From Cristatella mucedo (Eukaryota > Bryozoa > Phylactolaemata > Cristatellidae): DNA of 64,000 nt. The DNA lies in NCBI GenBank assembly GCA_009760855.2, contig WPIO01000091.1, positions 370,001-434,000 on the forward strand. Direction: 5' to 3'. The translations under genes were made by a program, and so were the position numbers. Within the stretch, counting starts at the first letter, position 1. Every line of letters begins with the position of its first letter. Under the pieces are notes generated by a model. That model searched no databases, was not told the origin of the DNA, and worked only from the letters and a program-made list of their open reading frames with translations. This document shows positions 1 to 61,489 of the stretch, one piece after another.

Positions 1-513
1 GAACAGCCTGCCCTCCTCCCTCGCTTTCAGAGAAACGAGTGCGACGGCGTCGAAGCGAAGCCGGAGAGAGAAGCCGGACAAAAGACTACGAACGAGCGTC
101 GCTCGACTCTTAAATACTTAGCTGAGACAATGGGGCAAGAGCTTAGTGGTATTGGGCCCGTCACCATGGCCCATTACGGTAAGGAATTAACACCGTCACT
201 AGGCCACTGGAATGGTACCTCTGTCCAGCTTGAATGCCGAATGGGTTCCAGGCGATTCTTTTTGAATAGAGTTATGGCCGAGGTTGACAGGCCAGCCAAC
301 GGCCATCTGCAGCTCTCGCGGGTATCGGACCAATTCTAAAGGCCGAATCGCCACCGCTAGTCTCAGAGCTTCATGGCTTGCTCTTAAGCTCTTGCTCTCT
401 AACCGCACTGGCGCTCCTCACTGGCTCACCACTCAAGGACAAAGGAGTTCTTGCCCGCTGCCAAACAGCTCTTGTTCTCGCTCAAATTAAACCAAGGCCA
501 GCAAGGCGCGACA
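1..513 (-). repeat. LTR fragment, same family as the 60-63.8 kb inverted element
   Basis: This stretch is nearly identical to the outer part of the LTR arm at about 62231-62709 and is the reverse complement of about 59940-60430. It runs off the left edge of the window. Its inner boundary is set by the terminus GGCGCGACA, a variant of the GGCGCTAC end seen at 63768. In the sense implied by the AATAAA in the other copies, this LTR reads on the minus strand. The next bases (514-540) have a short G run on the minus strand that could be a weak polypurine tract. No coding function is expected; short open frames here are LTR sequence. Confidence 0.75.
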
Positions 514-2080
514 AGAACAACCCCCGTCGGAGACACTGTTATACTGCAAGGGGCAGCAGAGAATGGTTTACTTGAGCCGAAAAGAGTACCAGACCTTCTA
601 TGGTCTAGTTGAGACACCTATACTGAGGTACAAAATGTTTAACGGCGGACAGCACTTTATGCCTTGGCCTCAAACGCTTAAGAAGGCTGTTGCAAGGCTA
701 AAGATTTCGATGCCGTTAAAGCATGCTGTGCCAGTGTGTCTGGGCGATAACTTGATACGCGGTTGGTGTGATCAGCCGGTCGACGTAAAGCAGGATCACC
801 ACACACTGCGAAAGTACTTAATTCTGATCTTCTCGTGATTGACAGATGATGAGGCTGAGCTTGAGGCCGAGAAGTTTTGGCTGGAGCAGGAGCAACTCAC
901 TGGAGCCGAGACCGGGACAAGGCTAGGCGACGAACCAGCGTCATAACTGGCGAATCTCACCGTCAACTGCCTGCACGAGCCAGATAGACGAGCGGAACTT
1001 ATTCAGTCACCGCCGCTATCCGACTGTAATACCGGTGGAGAAGCGGGTATGGCTTCCGACATAGTTGCCACAACAGCCGATGAGCGCCAGAACGAAGTAA
1101 GTGTAGAGCGGCAGTAACCGGAGACGAACGAGGGGCAGCATGGGACGGCTTCCACTGACGAGGCGGTAGTGGTCAGCAGTGAGGCGACAGTAGCCTGCGA
1201 CAAAGCTCAGGCGGCCCGAGCAAGCGACGTCTTGGCCGCGGAGCGCAGCGGCGAGAACTTCTTGGCGGTGGAGAGCACCCGTAAGAGCGTCCCGGCATTG
1301 AGCGCAGAGGACCACCGCGAGATATCGCTCACCGGCGAGGCGATAGTAACCTGCGATCAGGCGCAGGTGACCCTTGAGAGCGACATCTCAGCAGCAAAGC
1401 GCAGCAGCGAGTTCGTCGAGGCGGCAGCAAAGTGTATCCGTGAGAGCGGCGACTTGGCTGCCAAGCGCTGCACCGAGAACGTCTTGGCGAAGAGCTCAGA
1501 GGAGCACCTCGAGATAGATATACTAGTCAGCGGCAAGGCAATAGTAGCCTGAGACGGGGCGCAGGCGGCACACGAGCGAAGCAGCGACAGCTTCGCAGCG
1601 GCAGATCGGGTACCCGATCGAGCGTCTTGGGTCAGAGCTCAGCTGAGTGGACATCCGAGAACGAGGCCATAATGAGCTAGAGTGTTTTTCGAAGAGCGGG
1701 ATCGGCCGGCGACGAGCGCATGAGATCGGCAATCAGTGCTCCCACGGAGGTGACCTGCAGGAACCGCCTGGCAGTGGGAGTGGTGTCCCAGCTATGCCTA
1801 AAGGCGGGCAGCGTCTATGGCCGGCTGCTCGCGAGGGGCAGAGCTGGCGTGCGCCTCCTGCGAGTGGCTGTAACGTAGCCTGTACCACATCCAAGCCGGT
1901 TGGAGCTCGCTAATATTAAATTAATATCCTGACCGAGCCCGAGAGACAAACCGCTGGACAGGGCACCGCCTGAGCAGGCAGAAGAGGAGAATGCGGGGAG
2001 CCAACGGCTACTCGACGTTCCAGTCGTGAAGGCCGCCCCCTCCCCAGCTAGGCTGGTGGACTAGGAAATCTATTTTCTAT
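514..2080. other. GC-rich unclassified region with degenerate internal repeats
   Basis: It adjoins an LTR and is much richer in G+C than the introns. A plus-strand frame at 563-838 encodes 91 residues that I do not recognise. From about 1180 to 1560 a motif (GAGGCGAYAGTARCCTGCGA) recurs at about 1181, 1338 and, with changes, 1534. It encodes EATVACDKAQ-like and EAIVTCDQAQ-like units in an open frame at 1169-1552. Both strands show open frames of 60-130 residues. It could be internal sequence of the LTR element, an old gene fragment, or a decayed satellite. No catalytic motif is visible. Confidence 0.35.
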
Positions 2081-2229
2081 GGGGGAAGGGATGCTGTGTG
2101 CGCCTGCGGCTTCTGATGTTGTAATTATCGAAGCGCCTTGACACTAATGTACATGCCTCACGTGTGGCCAATATTTTGGCAATTGAGGCAGACCAGTGTT
2201 AGGCCACTAATGCACGTTATATTTCGTGT

Positions 2230-2560
2230 CGTCGTCTGCGATTGATCGAGCTCTCATACATGCACCCGCTGAGAGTATAAAGCAGAGTCTGGTTTATTGT
2301 GCACGCCTCCCACTGCGTGGCCATGAGACTCCCACAAGAACAGCCACCGCCGGAGCCACTGTTACATAACAGCTATGGCCCCGTACGTATCGAAGTTTTT
2401 CCTGGCCGACACCACCGAGGCATTCTCGCTGCCACCAAACGGCTTCGTAACGCCAACTACGACGGCGTCGGTGCCATTGTCGATGACAAGGTGCCAACTT
2501 TGCCAGCTTGCTACAACGAATCGTACAGATTTATCCAGACGTAATTCAAGTTTTCTGCAT
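2230..2560 (+). other. Possible small TATA-driven ORF, unrecognised
   Basis: A TATA-like TATAAAG lies at about 2276, followed by a short open frame (methionine codons near 2299 and 2323, stop at 2542-2544). Its product is about 70-80 residues, Pro/Glu-rich at the start. A second overlapping frame is also open from 2375. No domain is recognised and the region runs straight into the Tc1 remnant. It may be a chance ORF or the 5' part of a mobile element. Confidence 0.2.
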
Positions 2561-2619
2561 ACCACGCGGCTGGGCTATTTATGGTTCAGTGGCTTTCAGG
2601 TAAGCAGCGTTCAACCGAA

Positions 2620-3660
2620 GATGATTAGATTTCTCAAGCTCTCAGAGGGCCACAAGGGTACCCTCCTCGCATGGGAAAACAAGGATTATTCAAATAGAGT
2701 GAATGCGAGGAAGAACGGTATTACAGTAGCGGTAGTGAGGTACAATTTTACTACGCTAGAACAGACCGGAACGACGGCTGCTGGATAGGAACCAGTAGGC
2801 GTCGCTGCACGACAACACGCGAGGGCCGGAAGATGAGGATGGCAGCAATGCGTAACAGGTTCACCAGTTCATGAAAATTAAATAAGAACTGGAGCTCTCA
2901 GGGGTTATTATCAGCGAAAGATCAGTCAAGAAGAAGGTCAATGAGCAAGGTATGCGGTGAATAGCTAATAAGAGGAAGCCGCTACTTAGGGCTATGCACA
3001 AGCTTAAAAGACTAGCTTTCGCTAGTAAATACCGGTACTAGGCCCCAATCAAGTGGAGTAAAGTTCTTTGTACTGATGATTCAAAGTTCACCCTGTTTGC
3101 TACCTTATGGGATACTTAGCAAGTGTGAAGACAAAAGAAGGGAGCATATGTAGATGTTTGTCTCAAAAGACGGCAAAATATGGTGGTGGTTGGGCGATGG
3201 TGTGGGGTTGCTGTAGTGGTGCTGGTGTAATGAATGCACAACGCTCTGGGACATTATTGAAAATGTCGGTATTATCAGCTATTATCGGCATAGCATCCAT
3301 GGTTTGGACTTTTTTTGGCTGCAGGACAATGATCCAAAGCATAGCGCAGGCATAGTAACTGAGTGTTTTGACAACCCGACCGGTCAGCTGCGATCACTTC
3401 TCAATTTTTGGGATGGCCCCCGTCAGAGTCCAGATTTGAACCCCATGTAGCATTTTTGGCAGGAGATGGAGTGTAGAATATGCGAACAGGTCGCCATTCT
3501 ATGAAATTGCAATGGATTATTTGAACTTCTGCTGAAGGCATTGCAGAAAATCGCATCTGACGTATGTGCGAAATTGTTGAGGTCAAAGCCCAGACGACTC
3601 TTCGACGTCATACAAAATCTTGGAGGTGCAAGACGCTCCTAATTTTTTTGATGTCATTGC
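2620..3660 (+). pseudogene. Tc1/mariner-family transposase remnant
   Basis: Conceptual translation across several frames follows the order of a Tc1 transposase. First is an HTH-like segment with TTRE-R-MRMAAMRNRFTSS similarity (about 2640-2880). Next is a segment similar to the catalytic W-x-x-V-x-x-x-D-D-S-K-F block (about 3055-3095), then GGGWAMVWGCCSG (3183-3225). Last come LQDNDPKHSA (about 3320-3350) and SPDLNPM followed by a stop (about 3430-3450). These are the usual landmarks around the DDE residues. Frameshifts and stops occur throughout, so no active enzyme can be made. Terminal inverted repeats were not identified. Confidence 0.75.
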
Positions 3661-3779
3661 ACTGTTGTTCGCAATAAACGGCCTAAACTAAGGCATGCTT
3701 GACTTTATGTAAACAGTGTCGGTTTTAGCGGTTTATCTTGTTCTATCAGTTACCTGGCTGAAATGCAGGATGCGTAGAT

Positions 3780-3885
3780 ATTTTGGGCAGGCGCTTTATA
3801 TATAAATTTATAAGTAAATATAAATAAACATATATATGTAAATAAATAAATAAACAAATATATATTTATATATATATATGAGCTC
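3780..3885. repeat. AT-rich low-complexity tract
   Basis: Imperfect TATA/TAAA repeats (ataaataaataaacaaatatat and similar). Short hydrophobic open frames here are repeat artefacts. Confidence 0.8.
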
Positions 3886-5090
3886 TGGATTAACCCTATC
3901 CTAAGTCGGGGAATTTCTCTTGTCGGTAATAGCATACAACAACAGCTGTATTATTGATGTTATTGCGGGCACATCATCCACGATTTCGGAATTATAATGA
4001 TTAGGACTGGCTGACTTCCTTAACTATGATACGGCGGGCCACTACAGCAAGCAACTAAAGTAATATTTATCCCGTTGAGCTCAAGGCTTTGAGTCAGGCG
4101 TTTGAGCTGTGCTCTGGGCGTCCAACATTGGCGTGTACGCTAGGGCTGGAGCTGGAAACCCATAAGCTGTGACTTACTGAAAGGGGACAGGGGACATATG
4201 ACCCTGGGCGCTATCGCAGGCGTTGGAAAGTGATTGGGTCCCTAAAATGCTCGCCTAATACTTGGGGGGGGGGGCGAATTCTGTGCAGTTCGTCCCAAGG
4301 CGCACGATGTATTTGGAATGCCACTGCCAGTAAGCCACTGCCGAATAAGAACGCTTTTGGTAAAAAATGGACATGTTATTTTAAGGTATGGGTTGTCTTT
4401 ATGCAATGCCCAACTACCGTGGGAATACTTGTATGTTGAGAACCATCTCAGACTTGTAACCTGTGCTCCAAAGGTCAAGGCTTCACCGGAACACGCGTTG
4501 GTAAGGAAGGGCTAGCCCCATTACGAGCGCAGTGTGTGCGATCTATGCAATTTGTGCCGAGGCCACCTCAGCGCGTTTGTAGCAAGCGTCGGCACTCTAG
4601 CGTAACCAGGGCACAAGTAACCAACCATGGCGGCCGGCGTACACAACGCAAACACTGGCTGCAGCTATAAATAAAAACCGGTCCGTAATTGCCTTTCCAG
4701 TATCTCTATGGAGCAGTCAGCGGTCAAGGTTGTACCGTTTTCCCCACACCACTCTCACCGTTTCCCGCCGGCCCGAGCGACCGGATAGTGCAGTAGGCAA
4801 GCCTGTGGTTGGCAAGATTGTGCTCTGAAGGTCGGTTTCAAAATTTTATCTGCGAACTATTGAGTACTTTCAAGGAGTCAAACAGAAAAAATTGCATGTA
4901 CCTTTTCGTAATAAGGTGAGCGGAATTAGTTGACTGAGGTGATGGAAGCACGACCGTATAATGTGTGGGTCGGCGCTTGGACCGTTGTAAGCTTAGTTGT
5001 CCACTATTTGTGGTGATTTTGAGCAGATATTTTAATAATTGTCACTATTACGCAAATGAGCAGTCATAAATATGAATAATATATATTGAT
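3886..5090. other. Intergenic DNA, no gene recognised
   Basis: No exon or transposase motif was found. A homopolymer run of about ten G lies at 4264-4273. The stretch at about 4240-4335 is loosely similar to 51644-51730 (a shared GCAGTTCGTCCC-like core followed by a GAATGCC block), suggesting an old dispersed repeat. A TATAAATA sequence occurs near 4666, but no supported downstream ORF was found. Confidence 0.4.
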
Positions 5091-5094
5091 AACC

Positions 5095-5418
5095 GGCGTG
5101 GTAACCTCATGCTGTGCGAACGGAAATCGAAGGGCGCATGCGCGATTCGCACGGTTTCCTTTTTGGCCGCTCGTAGGCGCCCGTATGGGTGAGTTCGTGC
5201 GTTCTGCGACCAAATAAGCTAGCCGCTAGCCTGCGGCGAAGAAATACCTTCCGAATATATTTTCGGCGCTGGTTATAATTCTTACTTTACTCGACCCGCG
5301 CGTATCGTTGGTGTTTGACGGCTAGAGCAGGAGTTGCAGAGTTGTTATACCTAACTGTTGCTTCGACCCGCACCGATCTGTTGTAAAGGCACTGGCGGTT
5401 TCGCCGCAGTCGAACGGG
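5095..5418 (+). promoter_or_regulatory. Probable CpG-rich promoter and 5' UTR of the ATF7IP-like gene
   Basis: This stretch is visibly richer in CpG than its surroundings and lies directly upstream of the inferred first coding exon (ATG at 5419). It has no clear TATA box, and it carries a perfect NRF1-type palindrome at 5134-5143. The transcription start and any non-coding 5' exon cannot be placed from sequence alone. Confidence 0.5.
5134..5143. promoter_or_regulatory. NRF1-like palindrome GCGCATGCGC
   Basis: GCGCATGCGC matches the core of the animal NRF1 (alpha-PAL) binding site, common in CpG-rich housekeeping promoters. It lies about 280 bp upstream of the inferred start codon. That it is bound is inference. 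Confidence 0.45.
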
Positions 5419-55838
<50,420 letters not shown>

Positions 55839-56480
55839 GTGTGGCTATTGCTTTACTCACGTCTTGTGTTGAAAGGGTGTATATGGCTTTACTTGACGTT
55901 TTTTTGTATTTCTATCGATGAGCTGATTCTGTCTTCAGAGTACATTTTTGCAAATGTAACCGTTTAAATGACTTGTACTCTTGTTTATCAGCAATTTATG
56001 ATTACATCTTATTGGCAATGTCAAGTGTTCTAGGAGCATATAATGTGCAGTCATGGGCCCGCGTCTTGTTTTACTAGTGCGATCCTTTTCTGTTAGTAAT
56101 GTGATGGATATTATGAAGACTGTACAGGGTATTTATTTCGATCGTGGTTTAGTTTGGTGGCTGTGAATAGTGAGTAATTGGTGACTGCACCTGCCTAAAC
56201 AGTGTGAGGCATCCAGGGTGCATGCTGATGATTCCATTTGTTATGATGACTCTTTTTGCTAGAGTCTATGGCATGTGTTCTTGAGTTCTATGCAATACTG
56301 ATATGCCTCGCGATGGGCATCTATTTTTTGTAAAGAGTTTTGGTGACCAAGATTGTGACATTAAAAAGGTAAAGCTTTCCAGAACTTCGATTGCTGTCTT
56401 GTGCTTCTGATTCTGATTGTTGAAAGAAGCTGAGTCGTGAGTTGTCTTTTTCGGAATAAACATCTGCCGATTTGTTATTG
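55839..56480 (+). other. 3' UTR and probable polyadenylation region
   Basis: T-rich sequence follows the stop codon. A canonical AATAAA occurs at 56455-56460, followed by a T/G-rich stretch (TTTGTTATTGTCTTTTTCG). A second AATAAA lies at 56704-56709. The first is the likelier signal, giving a 3' UTR of about 0.64 kb. Confidence 0.55.
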
Positions 56481-57075
56481 TCTTTTTCGATAAAGCTTTA
56501 CTGTGCTTTCAAATGCCAAGCCGCTTAGTACACTAGCCCGAACTGTTGGGTGGCATAGATTATTGCGTTTCTTAGTGGCCTTCTGCAAGCGTTTACTATA
56601 CTACATTAATACTACATACTACATTAATTGTCGAAGAACTCTTTGTACCATGTGAAATCTACAGGTACACAGTAAGTCTGATAAATGATACCTTCCCGAT
56701 TTCAATAAACTAGCTGCAGTAGCCTTCTTGATGTCATATGAAAAAAAGGTTCATTATTGACAGCCATGTTATGTTTACTCCAAAGACCATAGGGTGAGCG
56801 TGACCTCTCCTGATAAGTCACGTTGTTGTGGCTCTGATGTCACACCGTCCCACCAAAAAGGAAGTTTAATTTTCAAAGATCAAGCCTTGGGACCGGCTTT
56901 ACCATCCTGCCAGACATTGTTGTCATTTTACTTTAAAGGTGTGCATCTCATCGGCAATACTTGGACTGATCTTGAACTGCAGTTGTAGGGTTCGATAGGT
57001 GTAAGTAGGTTTTCTGTTTGTGACCTGTTGATCGGTGTCAATCGGTTGAAGATGCCATCTGTTTCGCTAAAGTGT
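56481..57075. other. Intergenic, nothing recognised
   Basis: Apart from the second AATAAA at 56704 no motif was found. A 64-residue open frame at 56794-56988 has no recognisable feature. Confidence 0.4.
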
Positions 57076-57079
57076 GCTG

Positions 57080-59030
57080 CTATTATCACTCTGCACAACA
57101 AACGAACGAAATTTATTTGCTTGAGCGCTTACTGTTGCATGAGTGCTCCAGCTGTTTTCGCCACCAGTCCACGCTAATCCCTGTTGGCTGGGTTGAAGGG
57201 GTGAAAGTGGGTGAGCAGAAAAATGACGAATATTGTAGTGCTGTTAGGGTTCTTTATCTCTATCGTAGTCGAGTCCACAGCGTTTCCTTTGCTGGTCATT
57301 GTGGTTCTACGTGCCTAGGGAGCACAGGCAACGTCGTCCTAATCTGTCGTCCCATGATCAGTTTGGTTCGGCTGATGTTTGAAGAGGTGCAAGGAGTCGA
57401 CTTCTGAATCATTAGAGCGAGTCGCGGATAAGGCTGCTTCACAATAGATTTGGTTGCTTGCACAGCTCATCCCCTTCCCCGTATTCTTGTGGAAAATGTG
57501 AGGTTTTTAACGTGCTTGAACCCGTATCGCCTTGCAAAATTACCGAATTCGTGAGGTAAGAATTGTGGACCATTGTCAGACTGCAATGACTGGTATGCCC
57601 ATCGAGCAATAATGGTTGTAGTTCTGCCATTACTTCTTTGGTCGTCGATTTTGTTAATGGAGTGATTTCCTTATATCGGGAGTTAAAGTCGCTTACAGTC
57701 AGGTCCTGCCGTCCGTCATTTTCGAAGAGATTGACAGCGACTTGTTGGCAAGGAACACTGTGCAACGGAGTCATGATGCTCATGCATTTGTCTCCTAGTC
57801 GTTGTGACAGAAGCTGCAAGAGTCGACAAAAGTCTCAGCCTAATGGCTTATGCCTAGCCAGTATATACACGACCTGGCTAGGTATCTACTTTTCATTGCC
57901 CCTCGGTGGCAGTCGTGGCTCCCCTCAGAAAAGCCTGCTGGTCTGAGGAGTGTATATGCAATCGTTATAATGTAGTAAAGCATTCGAAACGGAAATATGA
58001 AAGAAAGACCTGTGGCGAACTACTTCCACAAAGTTTCTGGTAGGCCGTTGCTCGATTTAGGCCTCAATGGCCGGGTATACTCAACTACAGCTAGCAGCTG
58101 TCATTAGCCGTAGCCTGCTTTACTTCGCTCACACGAGCTACTGGAAGCGATTTAGAAACGGCGATGTATGCGACGCAATAAATATATCGTCACGCTTAGC
58201 CGCGGTGGATCCGAAGACAAAAACTGCGTCCATATATACCGACGCGTTCGATCTCATCAAAGAGGTCGTGCATCAGCCTCTGAAAGATCTCCGGCTCGAT
58301 AGTAATGCCAAAGCTAAAGTAAAAACGTCCAAACGGTATAATAAACGTTGTTAAGCGAATGCTGTCATGGGTCAATGGAATAGCCCAAAATCCGATGGAG
58401 ACATCCATCTTAAGCTAAGTTTACACGGCAGACTTTCCGAGATATATCTCGGATAGATTTCCCACACATTTGGGGTACTGCGTCAATATGTGTCATAACA
58501 TTTTGGGGGAGGAGCCAAGGCTGCAGACTCTCAAGCAGGATAATCCGTTTCTACTTTTCGCTCCTCTCTTGTTGTCTCTCCTAGTTGCTCCAGCCGACTA
58601 ATCAAAACCCCGTGGCTCATGGCACACACCCCACGGCCAAAATAAAAATAGCTGTTCGTTTCGTGGGACGCAGCTAGAAGTTTTTTCGGGCAAACCCTCT
58701 TTCATACTAGCCTGCCGGATTTGAATCACTGCTTCATTTAAGCGTTTGATTTAAGTCGGCCCAAAGGCACCCTTTGCTGTTTTGCTTCAGGTCTAGTACG
58801 ATTGGAGAGCCCCTCTTTGTCGGCTTCGATAGACGTTCGACGGTGCCGTTCTTTTCCATCTACATGAATTTGTCCTTTATCAAAGGAAACAGAGGTCTGA
58901 TTGTAGTTTTGACATTCTCTAAGCGGCAGGTACGCGGTATCACACAGAACACCAAAGCGGGCTCAAAGGCATTTGTTTACACGGACGTTGCAGGGGACCA
59001 GTACTCGACTGCCCGCCTGGCGTCCTCGAC
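57080..59030 (-). pseudogene. Decayed Ty3/gypsy-type retrotransposon pol
   Basis: It reads leftward on the minus strand. At about 58720-58920 is the RT start (PLIKDKFM-stop-MEKNGTVERL, then GSPIVLDLKQ). At 58196-58408 is the RT core, VSIGFWAIPLTHDSIRLTTF followed by PFGRFYFSFGITIEPEIFQR, the palm region before the catalytic aspartates. At 57439-57819 are integrase core remnants (VAVNLFENDGRQDLTVSDFNS, then RYKEITPL). At about 57300-57440 is an integrase C-terminal segment ending GRQIRTTLPVLP. Frameshifts, stops and an insertion at about 58425-58660 make it inactive. No LTR was found at its left end. Confidence 0.75.
58425..58660. mobile_element. Probable short insertion inside the gypsy RT
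   Basis: In Ty3/gypsy RT only about 30 residues separate the LN motif from the LD-x-S-x-G-[FY]-W motif, but here they are about 310 nt apart. The extra segment includes a perfect 16-bp palindrome, CCGAGATATATCTCGG (58437-58452). Ends and target duplication were not resolved. Confidence 0.4.
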
Positions 59031-59912
59031 CTGACTCCCCAGGCCTTTGCCGCCAGTTACATATGTATCACTGTCATAAATCACAACATCCCATAAGCCA
59101 ATGATATTCTCATAATCTCACAACAGCCACAGTACGTGATGATCTGTGCGTACACGGTATAATTTGTGAGACTAAGTGCTGTTCTGAAGCCATCACCGGT
59201 CAATGGACCAGAAAATTACAATGTTTTTAGTAACGCAGCTGACAAACAGAGCCTGGACCGTAGCAAAATACGGACAGAGAATAATCAACCAACAGGTCCA
59301 ATATATTGTACTCATAAATGATCACAATTGGCTGAGCCAGCCGTCATGCATACTAATCTTAATACTATTTAATATATTTGCTATTTCTACTACTTCTTTT
59401 CATGATCGCGCTCAGGTCAGCTGTTAGCTGGCGTGGCCTTCACAGAGGCTAATTGGCATAGGTACTCGCGATAGCGAATCCGAAGTGGTCTGCAGCTCCG
59501 AAAGAGACTTGGGGTCCTGAGTCAGCCAGTGCTACACTGAAGTGGATTCAACCAACACGGTTCTGCATCTGGCTTAGGACGGACTTTCACGAGCTGGCGT
59601 GGCATAAATCCGATCACTCCAAACGTCGGATTGGCAGGAATAGTTAGTTCCTAAGCTCAGTTTAATCTATCCCGTGCACAGATAAACTAGTCACCTGAAG
59701 AGATTTATTCTTACCCTACTGACATATGAAAAATCGTTCCTTTCCGTTTTAACTTAACTTTCAAGGAACTCACGCAGGCCAGTTGGTTTCCGACAGTCTA
59801 TAGTTTTGCCACTCTTGACTCGAGAAGAGGTGGTCGCAGTAGTTGAGCATATGCGTCTTCCGTAACGATGGTTACGTCACAACAACAATCAGTTTTAAGA
59901 TATCTATGCTGA
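59031..59912. other. Spacer between the gypsy pol and the fold-back element
   Basis: A few minus-strand residues upstream of the RT (such as RPLFPLIKDK) suggest that the nearest part may be more of the same retrotransposon. No clear protease or gag motif (Cys-His box) was seen, and nothing was recognised beyond about 59250. Confidence 0.35.
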
Positions 59913-59917
59913 TCTAT

Positions 59918-61149
59918 TGTAGCGCCTTGCTGGCCTTGGCTTAATTTTAGCGCGAACAAGAGCTGTTCGGCGGCGGGCAAAAACTCCTTTGTCCTGGAGC
60001 AGTGAGCCAGAGAGGAGCGCCAGTGCGGTTAGAGAGCAAGAGCTTAAGAGCTAGCCACGAAGCTCTGAGACCAGCGGCGGCGATTCGGCCTTTACAATTG
60101 GTCCGATACCCGTGGAAGCTGCTGAATGATGTTGGCTGGCCTGTCAACCTCCGCCATCACTCTGTCCAAAAAGAATCGTCTGGAACCCATTCGGCATTCA
60201 AGCTGGACAGAGGTACCATTCCAGTGGCCTAGTGACGGTGTTGATTCCTTACCGTAATGGGCCATGGTGTCGGGCCCAGTAACACTAAGCTCTTGTCCCA
60301 TTGTCTCAGAAAAATATTTAAGAGTCAAGCGACGCTCTCTCGTAGTCTTTTGTCCGGCTTCTCTCTCCGGCTTCACTTCGACGCTGTTGGACTCGTTTCT
60401 CTGAAAGCGAGGGAGGAGGGCGGGCTGTTCGCCGGTGATGGGTGGGACAGGACGAGACAGTGCTAGAATTCGGTGGACTCCACTGAATACGGTCGCATCG
60501 CGTCCGAGCTAGCATTTTGTGTTTCTTTTGTGTTTTGTATGTGCGAGCTCGCACGTGGTTTCCGCATAAAGATTTGCCGGTGCGAGCTAAACGTAGTTGG
60601 TATGGTGTGAGATATTCCGTTGGTTTGGGCTCTTTTGTCTATTTGGGCCGTTTCCCCTAGAGACGCGGAGAGCCTAAGTGTGGAGACGTGTTTCCTCAGC
60701 AAGAATGCTTGAGGTGGCGTGTGTGGGGTAATCCTGCTGCAAGGTAGAAGGGGAGTCTTAGTTCTTCGGTCAGGTATAGGCTCCGGCTCGGGCTCCGCCT
60801 ATTTGGGTCGTTCCCCGCTATAGACGTTAGTAGCCTAAGTCTGGAGACGTGTTTCCTCCGCAAGAGTGCTTGTGTTGTCGAGAGCGAGTGATGGGTGTGG
60901 AGATAAAACTGAGCTAGACGCGCAGCGACTTTGTGCGCTTGCGAATAAAGCTCAGTAAAATCCCCAATTTGTGTCTCGCTTTCCAATTCGCGCCGCGGAC
61001 TCACGACCCCCCTTTAGTAACGGTAAGCAGGTCAGCGCCAAAAATGAAGGTTTCATGGCGTCCAGCTTACTGCTCGGATGCGCGCACCGAGCGGCATTAG
61101 GCGGTAGGTTACGCCATTAGGTAAGCGGCAGGACAAGCCCACTCCGCCG
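59918..61149 (+). repeat. LTR copy, left arm (plus sense)
   Basis: Starts TGTAGCGCCTTGCTGGCC. It contains AATAAA in GCGAATAAAGCTCAG (about 60944) and loses similarity to the other copy at ACTCCGCCG (61141-61149), so it lacks the final 16 bp of the LTR (TGTAGCGCCAAAACTT in the other arm). Its first 0.5 kb is also present at 1-513. Confidence 0.75.
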
Positions 61150-61489
61150 AGCCTGCGCTTCGACACTTGATTTCAGCTGCGCTACCTCTGCTATCATCGT
61201 TTCTAGACATTCTATCACAATCACAACGTTAAGCACTTCACTAGAATCAGCGCCACCGCTCCTACCGCCCGCTTCTCGCAGCCAAAACTGGCTGAACTCG
61301 GGCGTCTTCCCTGGTTTGCTCAGGTGCACGTCCCTGCCTCCCTGGTTCCAACGACACTCGTTTGCTCGATCCAATTTACACGCCTACAAGTCTAATTCAT
61401 GGGACCTACTCAAGCAAGCCGCCTCCTGCGAAATTTCTCGTCCTAGAATCCTACCTGCAATTTCACAAGTCCCCGCTCGGGCGCCAAAA
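61150..61489 (-). other. Spacer: retroelement leader and start of an open frame
   Basis: On the minus strand this follows the right-arm LTR. A primer-binding site (61469-61486) comes first, then about 95 bp, then a start codon at 61374. The frame it opens (MDRANECRWNQGGRDVHL...) continues into the left arm and stops at 61117, 85 residues. Its position fits the beginning of gag, but the frame contains no recognised domain. Confidence 0.5.
61469..61486 (-). other. Retroelement primer-binding site
   Basis: The minus strand reads TGGCGCCCGAGCGGGGAC three bases after the LTR end. It differs at only two positions from the tRNA-Lys type PBS TGGCGCCCGAACAGGGAC. This shows the arm is an LTR rather than an ordinary transposon terminal repeat, and fixes its sense as minus. 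Confidence 0.7.

Noticed and set aside
60002-60554. Several open frames of 60-95 residues near 60 kb and their mirror copies at 130-490 and 62.4-62.8 kb
   Set aside because: They are chance frames within the LTR, repeated wherever the LTR occurs.
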